Source of the DNA: Paralithodes platypus
Taxonomy: Eukaryota; Arthropoda; Malacostraca; Decapoda; Lithodidae
DNA: 64,000 bases
Assembly: GCA_032716605.1 (NCBI GenBank)
Contig: JAVRFV010002366.1
Coordinates: 219,504 to 283,503 of the forward strand
Direction: 5' to 3'
Below are positions 21,798-32,279 of this stretch, in pieces (within the stretch, counting starts at the first letter, position 1; each line of letters begins with the position of its first letter). Under the pieces are notes generated by a model that searched no databases, was not told the DNA's origin, and saw nothing but the letters and a program-made list of their open reading frames with translations. Made by a program: the position numbers and the translations under genes.

Positions 21798-22936
21798 CGA
21801 GCATGCTCACTCCCGCAAATACAACTAGTGTAAGTACAGCAACAAGACTCCTTCAAGACTATCTCAACACATTACATGAATGGTGCACTACAAACAGACT
21901 CAATTTAGCCCCAGCTAAATCCACTGCAACCCTCCTCACAAGCTGGACAGGAGAGCATGATTATGTCCCGGGACTCAACATAAACAACACACCCCTAACA
22001 CACACACACACACACAAAATCCTAGGAGTAACATACGACACCCAAATGACATTCAAACAGCACACCACAAACACGAAAAAGAAACTGACACCCAGATTTA
22101 ACGCCCTCAGATTACTTGCCCACACAAAACTTGGACACAACAAAGAAACCACCACCACAGTCTACAAACAATACATAAGATCAGTTATGGAATACGCAAG
22201 CCCGGCCTGGGCTTCTAACCTAGCTGAAACACATCATAAGACCTTACAGACTATTCAAAATAAAGCCCTTAAAATCATCACAGGATGCACAGCTACTACA
22301 CCCACAGATCACCTACATCAAGAAACCAAAGTCCTAAAAGTCAAAGATCATCTAGACATGAGAGGCACTCAATTCCTGGCAGCAGCCTCCACGAATCAAC
22401 ACCACCCACTACACTACATGGCAACACACCCACAGACACCAAGAAATATCAAAACAACACCCAGCACATGCTATCACACACAAATACTGTCTTCTCTCCC
22501 TCCCTGCCCACCCCAAACCAACTTCCGGAAGCACATCCATACTCATATCACTCGCCGTTCCATCCACTCACTCATAGACAACACGCAGCTGCAAGCACGA
22601 CCTCCCGAAATCCATCCTTCTGAATCCTCCCTTCCTCGCGAGGACAGAGTCCACCTGGCCAGGCTGAGATGCGGACACCATCCAGCTCTTCTGAGCTATC
22701 AGAAGAGACTGGATGACTCCGTCGTCGACACCTGGCCAGGTTGTAACACAGCACCCCATACCATAAAACACATCATAGAAGACTGCATTTCACACAACCA
22801 CTTACGCCAACAACACAATTTACACTATTTGAGAGCTCTGTGGGAAATCCCGCCCGTGGCCATGGCCTTCCTTAAGGACTCGGGGCTGTTCGGCCAGGCA
22901 GCTTAGGGAACAACAACAACAACAACATCAATAAAT

Positions 22937-23398
22937 TGATCCGGGACCTATGGAGGCGTTGGTCTAATGAATACTTGGCATCACTACGAGAAGCCTATAA
23001 GAATAAAAGAGGTTCATCAAGCAGTGTATGGCCAAAGATAAATGACATCGTGCTTTATACATGACGAGGGACCTTGTGTCCTTTGGAAACTTGGTAGGGT
23101 AGTTAGACTCTATCCCGGACGAGATGACCTGGTTAGTGGTCCAGATTAGAACAAAGACTGGCCTGACCACTCGACCCATCGTCAAGTTGTATCCATTGGA
23201 ACAGGAAATCGAAAGCATTTCGATCCCTCAACCGGCGGTCACTGATGGTGTTAGCTCTCACGACTCCACCCCTATGTCACCAGCGGTCGCTGGACCATCT
23301 GCCAGTAATGATCCTGTTGGAAGATTACCTCTTCGCCGAGCCGCTGTTAGCACTTCACAGCTATGGAGATCTAACATCGCTGCGGGATTATTGTAGAT
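22937..23398 (+). pseudogene. pol: BEL-A copy 1: integrase C-terminal region (DUF5641-like)
   Basis: Codes for LIRDLWRRWSNEYLASLREAYKN, WPKINDIVL, the LWKLGRVVRLYPGRD motif and VQIRTKTGLTTRPIVKLYPLE, with a frameshift near 23050 and another near 23125. It ends with a stop at 23394-23396. It is followed by a short polypurine stretch (GGTGGTGGGA) and the shared LTR. Confidence 0.85.
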
Positions 23399-23423
23399 AA
23401 TGTATATATTGGTGGTGGGAATG

Positions 23424-25718
23424 TGTCGAGACTCGTAAGTAACTCGACAGTTTAGGTTAAGTAAACATACTGGAAGTTCAAATTAGGCGCCAGTATTAGG
23501 TTAAGTTAAATATCTATATAAAATATAATATACTATTTCGTATTAAGTTTATATGGGTTTATTATCCATAACTGTATCGGGTTATCATTATAATCAATCC
23601 GGTATATCCTTTTAGTTAGTTAAATGACGCATTGGTGGAATATAACTGCGCATGCGCCATTCTCGGAACTGGCGGGTTCATCGCCACAAACCTCAGAATC
23701 GCTTTCGCTACGACCTCAAGAATATCTCCTTCTAGCCGCTCCAATACAACCACCTGTTTCCTGCTGTTACGCTGGCCAGCTTGCCAGAATGTGCTCGTAA
23801 CTCGCTAGCGCTCGCCAGGGCAGTGAAATGGGCTACAATAATCGTAGAACGATGTTCTTTCTTTCATAGAGTTCATGCTGTCACAGACAGTTCAGTGGTG
23901 ATCTTTATTCTTGTCTGTGACACTTGGAAGTATTTTATATCATCCATAGAATATAAGATGCATTGTGTGAAGTTAAAGAGAGAGAGCGAGGTAGGCAGTG
24001 AGGTGGTAATATGTGCTGCCTCCCTCGTTCGGAGGAGTTTTCCCACGCTCGCGCGGGCTTTCCCAGGCCCATGATTGGCTGGCGCGCTTGGCGCGTCCTA
24101 TGGACGTCTGCATCTCATGACGTAGTGGTCTGTGATTGGGTGCCGCTGTCCTAGTGTTGGAGCTGGGGGCTCCTGCCGCCTTTCTCTGGCAGAGCTTGGC
24201 GTAGCGTGCTTGGTCCTACATGTCCTTTGCAATCTGTCCCCCATATAACCCTCTATACTACTATCTCTCTCTCTGAACTTCTTTTTCATACTTCCATCTT
24301 TATTCAATTAATTATCCCTTCTGGTTCTGCATACGACTTCCATAGTCGGCCAGTCGTATTACCAGCACCAGCTCTCACATTTATGTTTGCACTAGTTTTA
24401 GGGAGTAGTAGAGTCATAGTCATATGGTAGCCTAGTGTTGGGGTGCTTCTAATTATTGAGCTGTTCTCTCTTATTATTTAATGCTAGACAGTGGAAGGTA
24501 TCTTTGGTCGTTGTCTGAGTTATGTATGTGGCAAGTCAGAGCCTGTACAACATCGACGAAGCTAGCTAGCCTGTAACCCTTGTGCATATTTTCCTTTGCG
24601 AGTGTAGCAGTATACAAGTGAAGGGCTTTTGCCTACTCTCACCTGCATACTTGCTACCTCATTTTGTTGACCTTTGTGGAGCGCCAGGGTAAGACCAGAT
24701 ACTTGAGATCTGGACTTACCAAGAGAGCCTCCAAGTCACTTAACGTAACATAAGGGAAATCTGTTCAAGGGGAGACAGTAGGCTACGAGCATGCTTGCGC
24801 TCTGCCTAGTTTCCTAGTACCTTTTATGCCACTGCTAGACTTTATTAGTGAGAGAGACGGTATTGTGTTTATTAACTTTCATTGTGTATGCTTTAGGAAT
24901 TATTCACGCCTTATTTTAGCCTAGGTTGATGCATAGTGCACAACCCAGTTTGGCTGTTACGTTGGCTAAGGAAGTACTGTTTCTGAGTGGTTATTATTAG
25001 TGCTGTCACAGAGTTGTTGCACTCCCTTGTTATATATATATATCCTACTTATTGGTGTATTTAAGATACACGCTTTGGTGTCCTGCCCCTGCATTTATTT
25101 CTGTTCTGTATTAACGAGCATCTTAGAGCATCAGACGTTTTCAGAAGATTCTATACCTGATTGCTGTAGGACTAGACTTCCAGTGCTTTCATAGAGCATT
25201 GTAGAGGTTAGTGTTGAGTACAGACTCACACTAAAGTTAACGTAAGCATATACTCCTTTATTAAATATTATTATAGTTTATTCAAGCATTGTTATTACTT
25301 AAGAGCATTTTATTAACGTAAAGTACTCCTTTTGTGAGTAGGCTTTGCCGTCATCGGCAAGCCTTTGTAGAAGTGCACTAAAACCCAGTTAATTGATACC
25401 CCGTTATCCAGGAGATTAACTCTGGAGGGTTTGAGTGTTTTTGTTCACCGGCGTAATAGTTGGAGGGTTTGGAATTAGCGTACCGTTGTTGCAGATATAG
25501 CCTATCATCTAGTCCATTCTTAAGTGCCCTTGTTTATTTCGTAGAGCCGGTCGTAACACTGCTAAGTCATCCTAATTCTTATTTCTTAGTGGCCACTATA
25601 TCTTCCATCTATTTCTACCACTATCATTGAGCTATCTATCCCTATCAACCAATAAAAGTAAGTTAACTCTTGTGAGTTTATAGGTAAATTCCGCTTTGTT
25701 TACTATCGAATTCTCACA
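23424..25718 (+). repeat. BEL-A LTR shared by copies 1 and 2, split by a solo LTR
   Basis: The LTR is 23424-23764 plus 25562-25718 (about 497 bases, TGTC...CTCACA). It matches the LTR at 47849-48344. It serves as the 3' LTR of copy 1 and the 5' LTR of copy 2. Confidence 0.88.
23765..25558 (+). mobile_element. Solo LTR related to the Gmr1-like LTR
   Basis: It starts TGTTACGCTG and ends GTCGTAACA. It is flanked by CTGC at 23761-23764 and 25559-25562, a 4-bp target duplication. Blocks such as TACCCCGTTAT, AACTCTGGAGGGT and the AGACCAGATAC region match the LTR at 6671-8523, so it belongs to a sister subfamily. No internal region remains, as after LTR-LTR recombination. Confidence 0.88.
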
Positions 25719-25721
25719 ATA

Positions 25722-25731
25722 TGGTCCTTCG
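25722..25731 (+). promoter_or_regulatory. BEL-A copy 2 primer-binding site
   Basis: TGGTCCTTCG lies three bases after the LTR end and is identical to the BEL-B site read on the minus strand. Confidence 0.7.
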
Positions 25732-25751
25732 TAACCTCTGAATTTTGCCTT

Positions 25752-26637
25752 ATGCTATCTTTTCTTCTTAGTCTTTTCTTTCTTCTGCTTTCCTGTTGTC
25801 TACTTTTTCCTGGCTATTCCTTCTTTCTGTTCCCTATTTCCTCTTCCCTGGTGTCCTCTGTGGGCTTGCGAGATCGTGTTTGTTGTCTGAGGCCTAATTT
25901 CCGCCGGGTCCCGCTTATTTTGCCCGACCATATGAGCCGCCACCATGTATTTCCAACTGGCGCCTTTGGCGGCGGGGGGGTTGGGGAGGACTTTAACTCG
26001 GTCTCTTCATCGCTACCCCAAGCCTATTAGGAAGGTCTCGATTCTAGGCCATAGCTACGTCAGGGAGGTCTACGTTGATAAGCCTGTGTTCCACCCATTT
26101 TTTTAGGTTAAGGCATTTTCCCAAGGGGGTGCTAGGGTGGACAATATTAAGTCCTCTGCGGCCTGGGAGAGCCACGTCCGATACCAACCGGACATGACCT
26201 TCTTAATCTTGGGAGAAAACGATAAGCATCCCGAGACTGATATACGCTCTGTCGCCAACGCCATCCAGGACCTCGCTAAAGAGATTGAATCAATCTCAGG
26301 GGCCTGTAGAATAATAGGCCTGGAGGCGAGACCGGCACCCCGCGGTCTGACGGCAGAGCGATACAAAAGTATCAGGAACGGGGTCAATCGCTGGCTAAAG
26401 AAAGCACTGCCTTTCACTAAGTCCCGCTACCAGTCCATGGAAGTGCGGGACGGAGACTACAGTGAAGACGGCGTACATCTTACATATGATGCCAGCGAAG
26501 CCCTGTTCTAGAGGGTCGTGGCTTCTGCCCAGGAGCACTTCACAAAGCTGGGAGATGTTCAGGCTTTAAGGGACCTGTCGGATGAGGAATGGGAGGCGGG
26601 TACTTTCTCTAAGGTAGATCTGAGTAATAATTGGTAG
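25752..26637 (+). pseudogene. SGNH/GDSL-hydrolase-like ORF of BEL-A copy 2, 5' of gag
   Basis: An ATG at 25752 opens a strongly hydrophobic stretch (FLLSLFFLLLSCCLLFPG), like a signal or membrane anchor, and reads to GGGGVGEDF. The domain itself lies one frame away: YPKPIRKVSILGHSYV (Ser block), GGARVDNIKS, FLILGENDK (block III with full G-x-N-D) and SEDGVHLTYDAS (Asp/His block), ending at 26637. A second ATG at 25945, in a GCCGCCACCATG context, is in frame with the domain. Two TAG stops interrupt it (26104-26106 and 26509-26511). Homologous to the BEL-B and BEL-C ORFs; function beyond the hydrolase fold is unknown. Confidence 0.8.
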
Positions 26638-27131
26638 GCTATATGCTAGGTATAATTGCAACACTTAAATTAATGTAAAGTAGTATTATAAGGGTTAAAT
26701 TGAATTTGTTTGGTCTTAATTAAATTTAAAGGGGGGTAATTACCACACACATTTTTTGGTACCATTAGATGTTGGGCTAGCCTAGTTTATTATAGGTTTA
26801 CAATTTAAATTGGCTTGATATACACCCTTTTGGCCTCCCTTCCTTAGAGTACTCTAACAACATTTTGCCGCATATTATGTAAGGTTTACCATTTAAATTT
26901 AAGTGTGGAGATCCTTATGCGTTGTCTGTTTACTTTTATTATTGCGTTCCGCGTCATATTTCCCGCTTATTTTGCCCTACCCCGACATCACACTTTTCAT
27001 TAATTATTACGTTTGAGTCGGGGTTCCCTATATATTGCCTTTATTGGCGTCAGCTAACTTTCTGAGTGCGCTTTACGTCCATATAGATAAGATATAGTAT
27101 TATTCTATTCTATTTCCTGTGTATTGCCATC
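26638..27131 (+). other. BEL-A copy 2 spacer between SGNH ORF and gag
   Basis: AT-rich, with no gene recognised. It matches in position the spacers of BEL-B and BEL-C. Confidence 0.5.
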
Positions 27132-28740
27132 ATGTCGTTGACACTGTCCCAGTACAAGCGACGCAAGGGGGGTATCAAGAGTGGTTTGACTAGGATCACC
27201 AAAGATATTGCTACATTTTTGGTTGATGCAGATAATGATGCAATTGAGGCTAAATTGGCTTCGGTTTTAAGACAGCTCGAAGACTTAAATTTATGTCGCC
27301 GCGAAATGGATACGCTCTATGAAGATGACGCCGAGTATTTCGCGGACAGGCGTGGATTATATAGAGTGTCTTGATAAAGTTATCATCCTCCTCAAAGGTA
27401 AGCTAAAACACAAGGAGCCAAATCGTGCTGCAGTCAACAGAAATGCCGGTATAAGATTGCCGAAAATAACCCTTCCTGTGTTTGACAGTGATCCCACTCT
27501 ATGGCTGGGATTCTGGGATATGTTCCACTGTAGTGTCCACAGCAATGCAGAGCTCAGTGACATCCAAAAATTCACCTACTTAAGAGGTCAACTGAATGGC
27601 GAGGCAAAACAACTAATTGAAGGTTTCGCAATTGAGGGAGCCAGCTACCAAACAGCGGTTGCCCTTCTAAAGAAAACCTATGGGCACAGGGATAGAATTA
27701 AGGGGAGGTGTGGTGAAGTGGTCATGCCACTGGATTGGTAATCCAATGGACCCGGGTTCAAATCCCGATATGTCAATGGGAAGATATTATTGGGATTGAA
27801 TTTGTGCTGTACCTAGTATCAGTGCATTACCACAAAGCCCACCGAAATGCCAAAAAAATACCCTCATTGTTCCCTGATTAAATAACACTGTATGAATATT
27901 CCCATATTCAAAATATGTTACAGGGGGACAATGCCTAGTGAGTTCACTGCTCAATAGGTGGCGTTCTGAGAGTGAGGGTCTGAGTCCGGAGGGTGAGACG
28001 GTGAAGCACTTGAACGAAGCAACCAGCCGCTTCAGAGATGGAGCTGCGTCGAGCCATGATGGATGCTTCACATGTCTCACTCCCCAGACTGGAACAAGAC
28101 CTCACGGGCTTCACCGTGTTGAGCGGTGGAATGTACAGGCTCTCAGCCTATTCCCGAGGAGTAGTTGGAATATAGAAAAAACAAAAAAAACAAAAAACAT
28201 ATAACTAACCTTACTACGTTGAATCCTCCCTCTTACAATGTCGAGGAACTAAAGGGTTTCTATGCTAGTTTTGAAAGTACACTGAGGTCAATAGAAACCC
28301 TACAAATTACCCTTAATGAAGCTAGTGTTGTAATTCTCATGAATAAATTGCCATCCCCACTAAAGGAAACATTAAAGAGAACTTTAGGAGAAGAAGGTCT
28401 GGACCTAGAAAGGTTTGTCCAGGCTTACCAGACAGAAGTGTTTAACATGGAAAGTGTAGCAGAACGGACTACGCCACACATACCAGTTGCTTCAGCATCC
28501 TTTGCGGTGCAGGCCTCGGTGCGAAGGAAGGGTTGCAAGTTGTGCGAAGGGGCACATGCATGGTTTAAGTGTATCAAATTCAAAACCAGTGCTCTGAAAG
28601 TATAACGTGCAAAGGAACTCAACCTTTGCACCGGGTGCTTATCTTCAACCCACGGGAGCAATGGTTGTGTGAACCCTGACATCCGCAACTGCAGGTTCTG
28701 TCAAAACAGACACTACCATATCCTCTGTCAGTCCAGATCT
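27132..28740 (+). pseudogene. gag: BEL-A copy 2 Gag (DUF1759-type, zinc knuckle), broken
   Basis: The ATG at 27132 starts the N-terminal coiled region. A one-base shift near 27350 leads into LPKITLPVFDSDPTLWLGFW and IQKFTYLRGQL. At about 27705 a tRNA-like SINE splits the frame at YGHRDRIK. The frame resumes near 28200 with LTTLNPPSYNVEELKGF and LMNKLPSPLKETLKRTL, then a zinc knuckle (CKLCEGAHAWFKC). A stop near 28603 is followed by LCTGCLSSTHG and CRFCQNRHYHILC in frame, so the zinc-binding region was longer. A TAA at 28741-28743 precedes pol. Confidence 0.85.
27705..28200 (+). mobile_element. tRNA-Thr-like SINE inserted in BEL-A gag
   Basis: The head is tRNA-like. The A-box region is GTGGTGAAGTGGTC, the anticodon loop TTGGTAA sits between TGGA and TCCA (GGT anticodon, Thr-like), and the B box is GGTTCAAATCC. 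A body of about 400 bases follows, ending in an A-rich AAAACAAAA tail. It splits the gag frame. The acceptor stem is not preserved, so it is not a functional tRNA gene. Boundaries are within about ten bases; a clear target duplication was not found. Confidence 0.8.
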
Positions 28741-30148
28741 TAATGGGACGGTGCATAAAAGGAGCAAAAACCTCAACAGGTAACAAAGACCAAGACGCAA
28801 ACTACCACGATGTCTGTGTCGTCAAAGAAGACAAGTATTATCCTCCCAACTGTTATGCTGCCAACAGTTAAGGAATCAAGAGGAACAGTCAAAATGAGAA
28901 CACTGCTGGATCAGTGCTCACAGCGCACCTTCATTTTAAATTCCGCTCTAGACTCGATCCATTATATAAAAGTGGGTGATGAAGAGCTAGAGTTGCGAGG
29001 GTTTACCGGAGCATGTGAGAGCAAAAAGTACCCAGTAGTATCCTTCAAATACAAGTTCCGGGGCAGAACTATCCTCTACAAGCAGTTGTGGTAGAAACTC
29101 TTCCGGATCACAAAGGATCAGAATGCCTTGAAGCAGACATGAGAGTTTTGCGAAACAAAGGTTACAAATTAGCTGATTCTCTAATGACACAGCTGGATCT
29201 AGACATCTCGACTGGACTTGTTGGTTGGTGCCGATTATTATTATGACTTAGTGCGGCCAGGGTACAAGAAAGAGGGTGACATAATTCTCTTGCCCACTAA
29301 ATTTGGTTATGCACCAAGTGGCTCCTGCCATAACGACAAGTCTAGCGCCCAAGTAGAGGTAGTTACAATTTTGAAAGTTGCGGTCACCCCGATGGATCAA
29401 TATATATCCACGGAATCAAGTAATCCATGTCATAATGAATTAAAATGTATGTGGGAACTGGATCATCTAGGAATTTTTCCAAACGAAGATTCAAAGGAAA
29501 ACATGACTGCGTTGGACATATACAAGGAGACAGTAACATACTCTGCACAGAATCAACAATATGAAGTCAGACTGCCATGGAACCAACATAAAGAGAAGCT
29601 GCCTTCTAATTATGGTTTAGCAGCGGGTTGCCTAAGGGGTCTGCAGAAGCATTTCAAACAAGAACCTGTCAATTGTAGTCACTAGCCTACACCAACGTTA
29701 TCCAAGATCAACTTCATCGTGATTTTATTGAAGAGGTTCCTTTCGGTGTTACTGAAAACAGTCATTATTTGGCACATCACGGGGTCACCAAAATTAGCAC
29801 AACGACGCCCATTCGTATTGTGTACGACTATTCCGCTAGTGTTGGCAAGGGCAGACCAAGTCTTAATGACTGCCTTTACACAGGGCCATCACTGGTGCCA
29901 GATCTAACAAAAATATTGCTGCGATTCAGGGTACACAAATATGCCTGGATAAGTGACATCGAGAAAGCCTTTCTTATGTTGAGACTTCATGAATAAGATC
30001 GTGATTACACCCGATTTCTGTGGCCAAAGGATCCCTTGGACTTATCTTCACCCTTACTTTGCTACCGATTTAAGGTAGTGTTGTTCGGGGCGACTTGCTC
30101 ACAGTTTCTTCTTAATGCCACGATCTTAAAACATCTTTCCATTATTAA
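28741..30148 (+). pseudogene. pol: BEL-A copy 2: protease and first part of reverse transcriptase
   Basis: The ATG at 28810 starts the retropepsin part (LLDQCSQRTFILNSAL, then ELRGFTGACESKKYP), with a frameshift at about 29068. GADYYYDLVRPGYKKEGD follows after 29218 and passes without the RTE insertion seen in copy 1 into WELDHLGIFPNED and RLPWNQHKEKLPSNYGLAAG. Another shift near 29685 leads to RT (HYLAHHGVTKIST, YAWISDIEKAFL), with a stop at 29994-29996. FKVVLFGATCSQFLLNATILKHL ends at the MITE junction. RT continues at 45094. Confidence 0.87.
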
Positions 30149-30586
30149 CCCGTCCAGCCCCAGCGATGCGTCTGACGCGTCGGCGATGTATGTAACGCAC
30201 AGCCCCAGAGACGCGCCTGACGCGTCACCCTAATTGCGCCGACCGTAACCTCAGGTGTAGCCACTCAAGAGGGCTCAGATTTGTATGGGAACTGTATACG
30301 TATCCCACGCAACCGTGCCGATGGTTGAAAACTCTCAAAGTCCATGTGCGTGTGCGCGAGCGTGCAATAACCTGTTATTTTGGGATAATTGCCTTCAATT
30401 TTTTACTCTTGTAAAATCCGTTTTCGGGGGCTCTGTAGGACAATTTTTTAAGCTTTTTGAGCGGTTTTTCGTGGTTTTTCCTTCATTCCTAACCCATTCG
30501 CTATTGTTTCTGGAATAAAACCATTTTTTGAAAACCGGCCGGGTTCTGGTGCGCAAACATTACAAAACTAGCCGGGGCTCCACGGG
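30149..30586 (+). mobile_element. piggyBac-type MITE (438 bp) flanked by TTAA
   Basis: TTAA lies at 30145-30148 and 30587-30590. The ends are CCCGTCCAGCCCC and, as reverse complement of the right end, CCCGTGGAGCCCC: terminal inverted repeats with two mismatches in 13. The CCC...GGG ends with TTAA duplication are the signature of the piggyBac superfamily. There is no transposase. Copy 1 (13720-13740) shows the empty site. Near the left end a short motif with GACGCGTC is repeated twice. Confidence 0.88.
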
Positions 30587-30615
30587 TTAAAGAGGATCCC
30601 GGAGTTGTGGAGGCT

Positions 30616-31162
30616 TGTCGTGAATCCTAGCTGGTATATATACCGTAGTTTGAATTTCCCGGGTTCACGACAGCTGGTTCCTTTTTTGTTTATACGCATT
30701 ACTTTATTTATCTTTGTGGATAAGTATTACTGTGGTTGCACCAATTATATCTTAGTTTATTTTCCCTTATTATTTAATCACGGGGGCGATATAGAACCCT
30801 TAAATATATTTATATTGTTACGATAAGAGGGAATCTCAGTACACTTCACACAGAAACTTCGTCCCGTTCACAACAAACCACCAGTTGCTGCCACATAACA
30901 ACAGAACTTCACTGATCTACACCTACCGACATGTCCATCACCTAACCTACACTCTTTGCATCACAGCTAAGTTCCTTTAATACTAGAAGTACTTCATAGA
31001 TATTACTGGGACTACCACAGATAGCCTACATATACAATTTAACACGTAAGTCCAAAGCCGACCGGTATCATATTTATAGCCTAGGCCATTTCATCTTTCC
31101 AGGTCTGAACATTTACTTTATATCCGTTTCTCCTCTACCCCCTGGGAATAATATTCAGGATA
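30616..31162 (+). repeat. BEL-C LTR 1 (547 bp)
   Basis: It starts TGTCGTGAATCC and ends TTCAGGATA. The TA ending rather than CA follows from the target duplication and from the point where 5' and 3' copies diverge. Confidence 0.88.
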
Positions 31163-31166
31163 TAAT

Positions 31167-31181
31167 TGGTGCCGTGTGACC
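31167..31181 (+). promoter_or_regulatory. BEL-C copy 1 primer-binding site
   Basis: TGGTGCCGTGTGACC lies a few bases after the LTR. The same sequence follows the middle LTR at 38137-38151. It differs from the BEL-A/B site, so a different tRNA is used. Confidence 0.65.
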
Positions 31182-31206
31182 AGGATACTGGGCCATCTGT
31201 TATATA

Positions 31207-31987
31207 TTGATAAGAATTGGGGGGGGGGGGGGGGGTGTTAAGCCTGACTTGTCTGCCTTTGTGTTGAGCTGGGCGATCCAGTGTGCAAAAGCCGAGGGGC
31301 GCACCGGGGGAGGGCTGCAAGGGCAGGGGGCCATGGACAAGAGTTTGTGCCATCGTCCGGTTATTACCCTGTGTCTTTGCGAAAGGTGGTCCCCTTTGGC
31401 CACTCCTATGTGCGGGGTTTTTCCGCTGGATCGTCCAGTGCAGTGCCCTGCTTTTTTTGTTAAACAAATATATAGACCAGGGGCAAGGGTATACACTGTC
31501 AGGCAGACCTCGGCCTGGGATGAGCTCCTAGCCTACAAGCCGGATCTTACGTTCCTGATCCTCGGGGGAAATTATTTGTCCCTGCAAGCTGACCTTCAGG
31601 GGGTGGCCCTCGGGCTCCAGTCTCTAGCTGAAGAATAGAAGAGAGTACTGGGGGTCACTGTCTGGTGGTCAGTCTGGAGTCTAGGGTAAGCCCTAAGGTA
31701 TGACTCCCGAGGAGTACAATAGGGCAAAGAATGGTGTGAACCTCCGCTTGCGAAGAAATCTCCCATTTACTAAACAAAGGTACTTTGCCATGGGGATGAG
31801 TAAGACCGACTTGTGGGACGGAGTTCATTTAGATGCGCCAGGGAGCCGGAAGGTATTAGATAGGCTACAGAGCGCGTGCCTTTCTTTGAGGAGAAGGACC
31901 GGGCCGAGGAGGAGCAGTCGACGCAATAGGCTAGATCTCAAGACTAGGACGACGGCTGCGGCTGTTCCTCCTTCAGAGGAGTCTTGA
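31207..31987 (+). pseudogene. SGNH-hydrolase-like ORF, BEL-C copy 1 (frameshifted)
   Basis: It is nearly identical to the copy at 38254-38853 but broken. The Ser block (FGHSYVRGF) lies in one frame around 31395, the segment with GARVYTVRQTSAWDELL and LILGGNYL in another up to a stop near 31638, and the C-terminal half (YNRAKNGVNLRLRRNLPF, DLWDGVHLDAPGS) in a third from about 31700. A run of 17 G near 31219-31235 lies upstream (12 G in copy 2). The ATG of copy 2 is lost here. Confidence 0.8.
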
Positions 31988-32279
31988 TCCTTCTTTCTTT
32001 TTCTTTGTAATTTGTTAAAATTTAATATAGCCTAGCCTAGTAAAGTAAATATTGTAAAGTAGAGTAAAATTATTATGACATAGGGTAATTTTCCTTTTCT
32101 TTGATCATTTGTAAACTCACAGGGGGCACAGCGGTGCTGCATGCTTCAATTTGCTTGGTTGCTGTCGTCATCAATGTAAGTAGGTTAGCCTAGGCTTAGA
32201 ATAGATTAGAATAGGTTAGCCTACAGTGACGATTAGTATTTGTTGTTCCTTAAGCTTTAGTTACCGTAAACTTTTAAGA
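31988..32279 (+). other. BEL-C copy 1 spacer between SGNH ORF and gag
   Basis: Matches 38854-39240. AT-rich, with no gene. It contains the same pyrimidine-rich CACAG and GTAAGT words discussed for copy 2. Confidence 0.5.

Larger units (their letters stand above)
18316..21829 (+). mobile_element. LINE Y: near-complete CR1-like LINE nested in LINE X
   Basis: It contains the 3' part of ORF1, all of ORF2 and a short 3' end. A target duplication GTAAGT lies at 18310-18315 and 21830-21835. The 3' end has a GCGGGA...TCCCGC hairpin (about 21787-21816), reminiscent of the 3' hairpin of CR1 elements, and no microsatellite tail. The 5' end is truncated inside ORF1, whose frame is open to the junction. 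Confidence 0.87.
18172..22924 (+). mobile_element. LINE X: 5'-truncated non-LTR retrotransposon with (CAA)n tail, itself interrupted
   Basis: Part one (18172-18315) codes for GSVLSPALFNLYMHDI and SYADDITLT. Part two (21830-22906) codes for the RT thumb and a C-terminal Cys/His region (CGHHPALLSYQ, WPGCNTAPHTIKHIIEDC) as in I/Jockey-group elements. The tail is an AAC repeat to 22924. A target duplication of about 12 bases (ACATCAATAAAT) lies at 18160-18171 and 22925-22936. A CR1-like LINE (LINE Y) separates the two parts at a 6-bp duplication, GTAAGT. Removing one copy restores an open frame across the join, so LINE X was intact there when hit. Confidence 0.88.

Noticed and set aside
27705..27780. 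tRNA-Thr gene
   Set aside because: Anticodon and B box look good but the acceptor stem is not paired and the sequence continues as a SINE body with an A-rich tail inside a broken gag.
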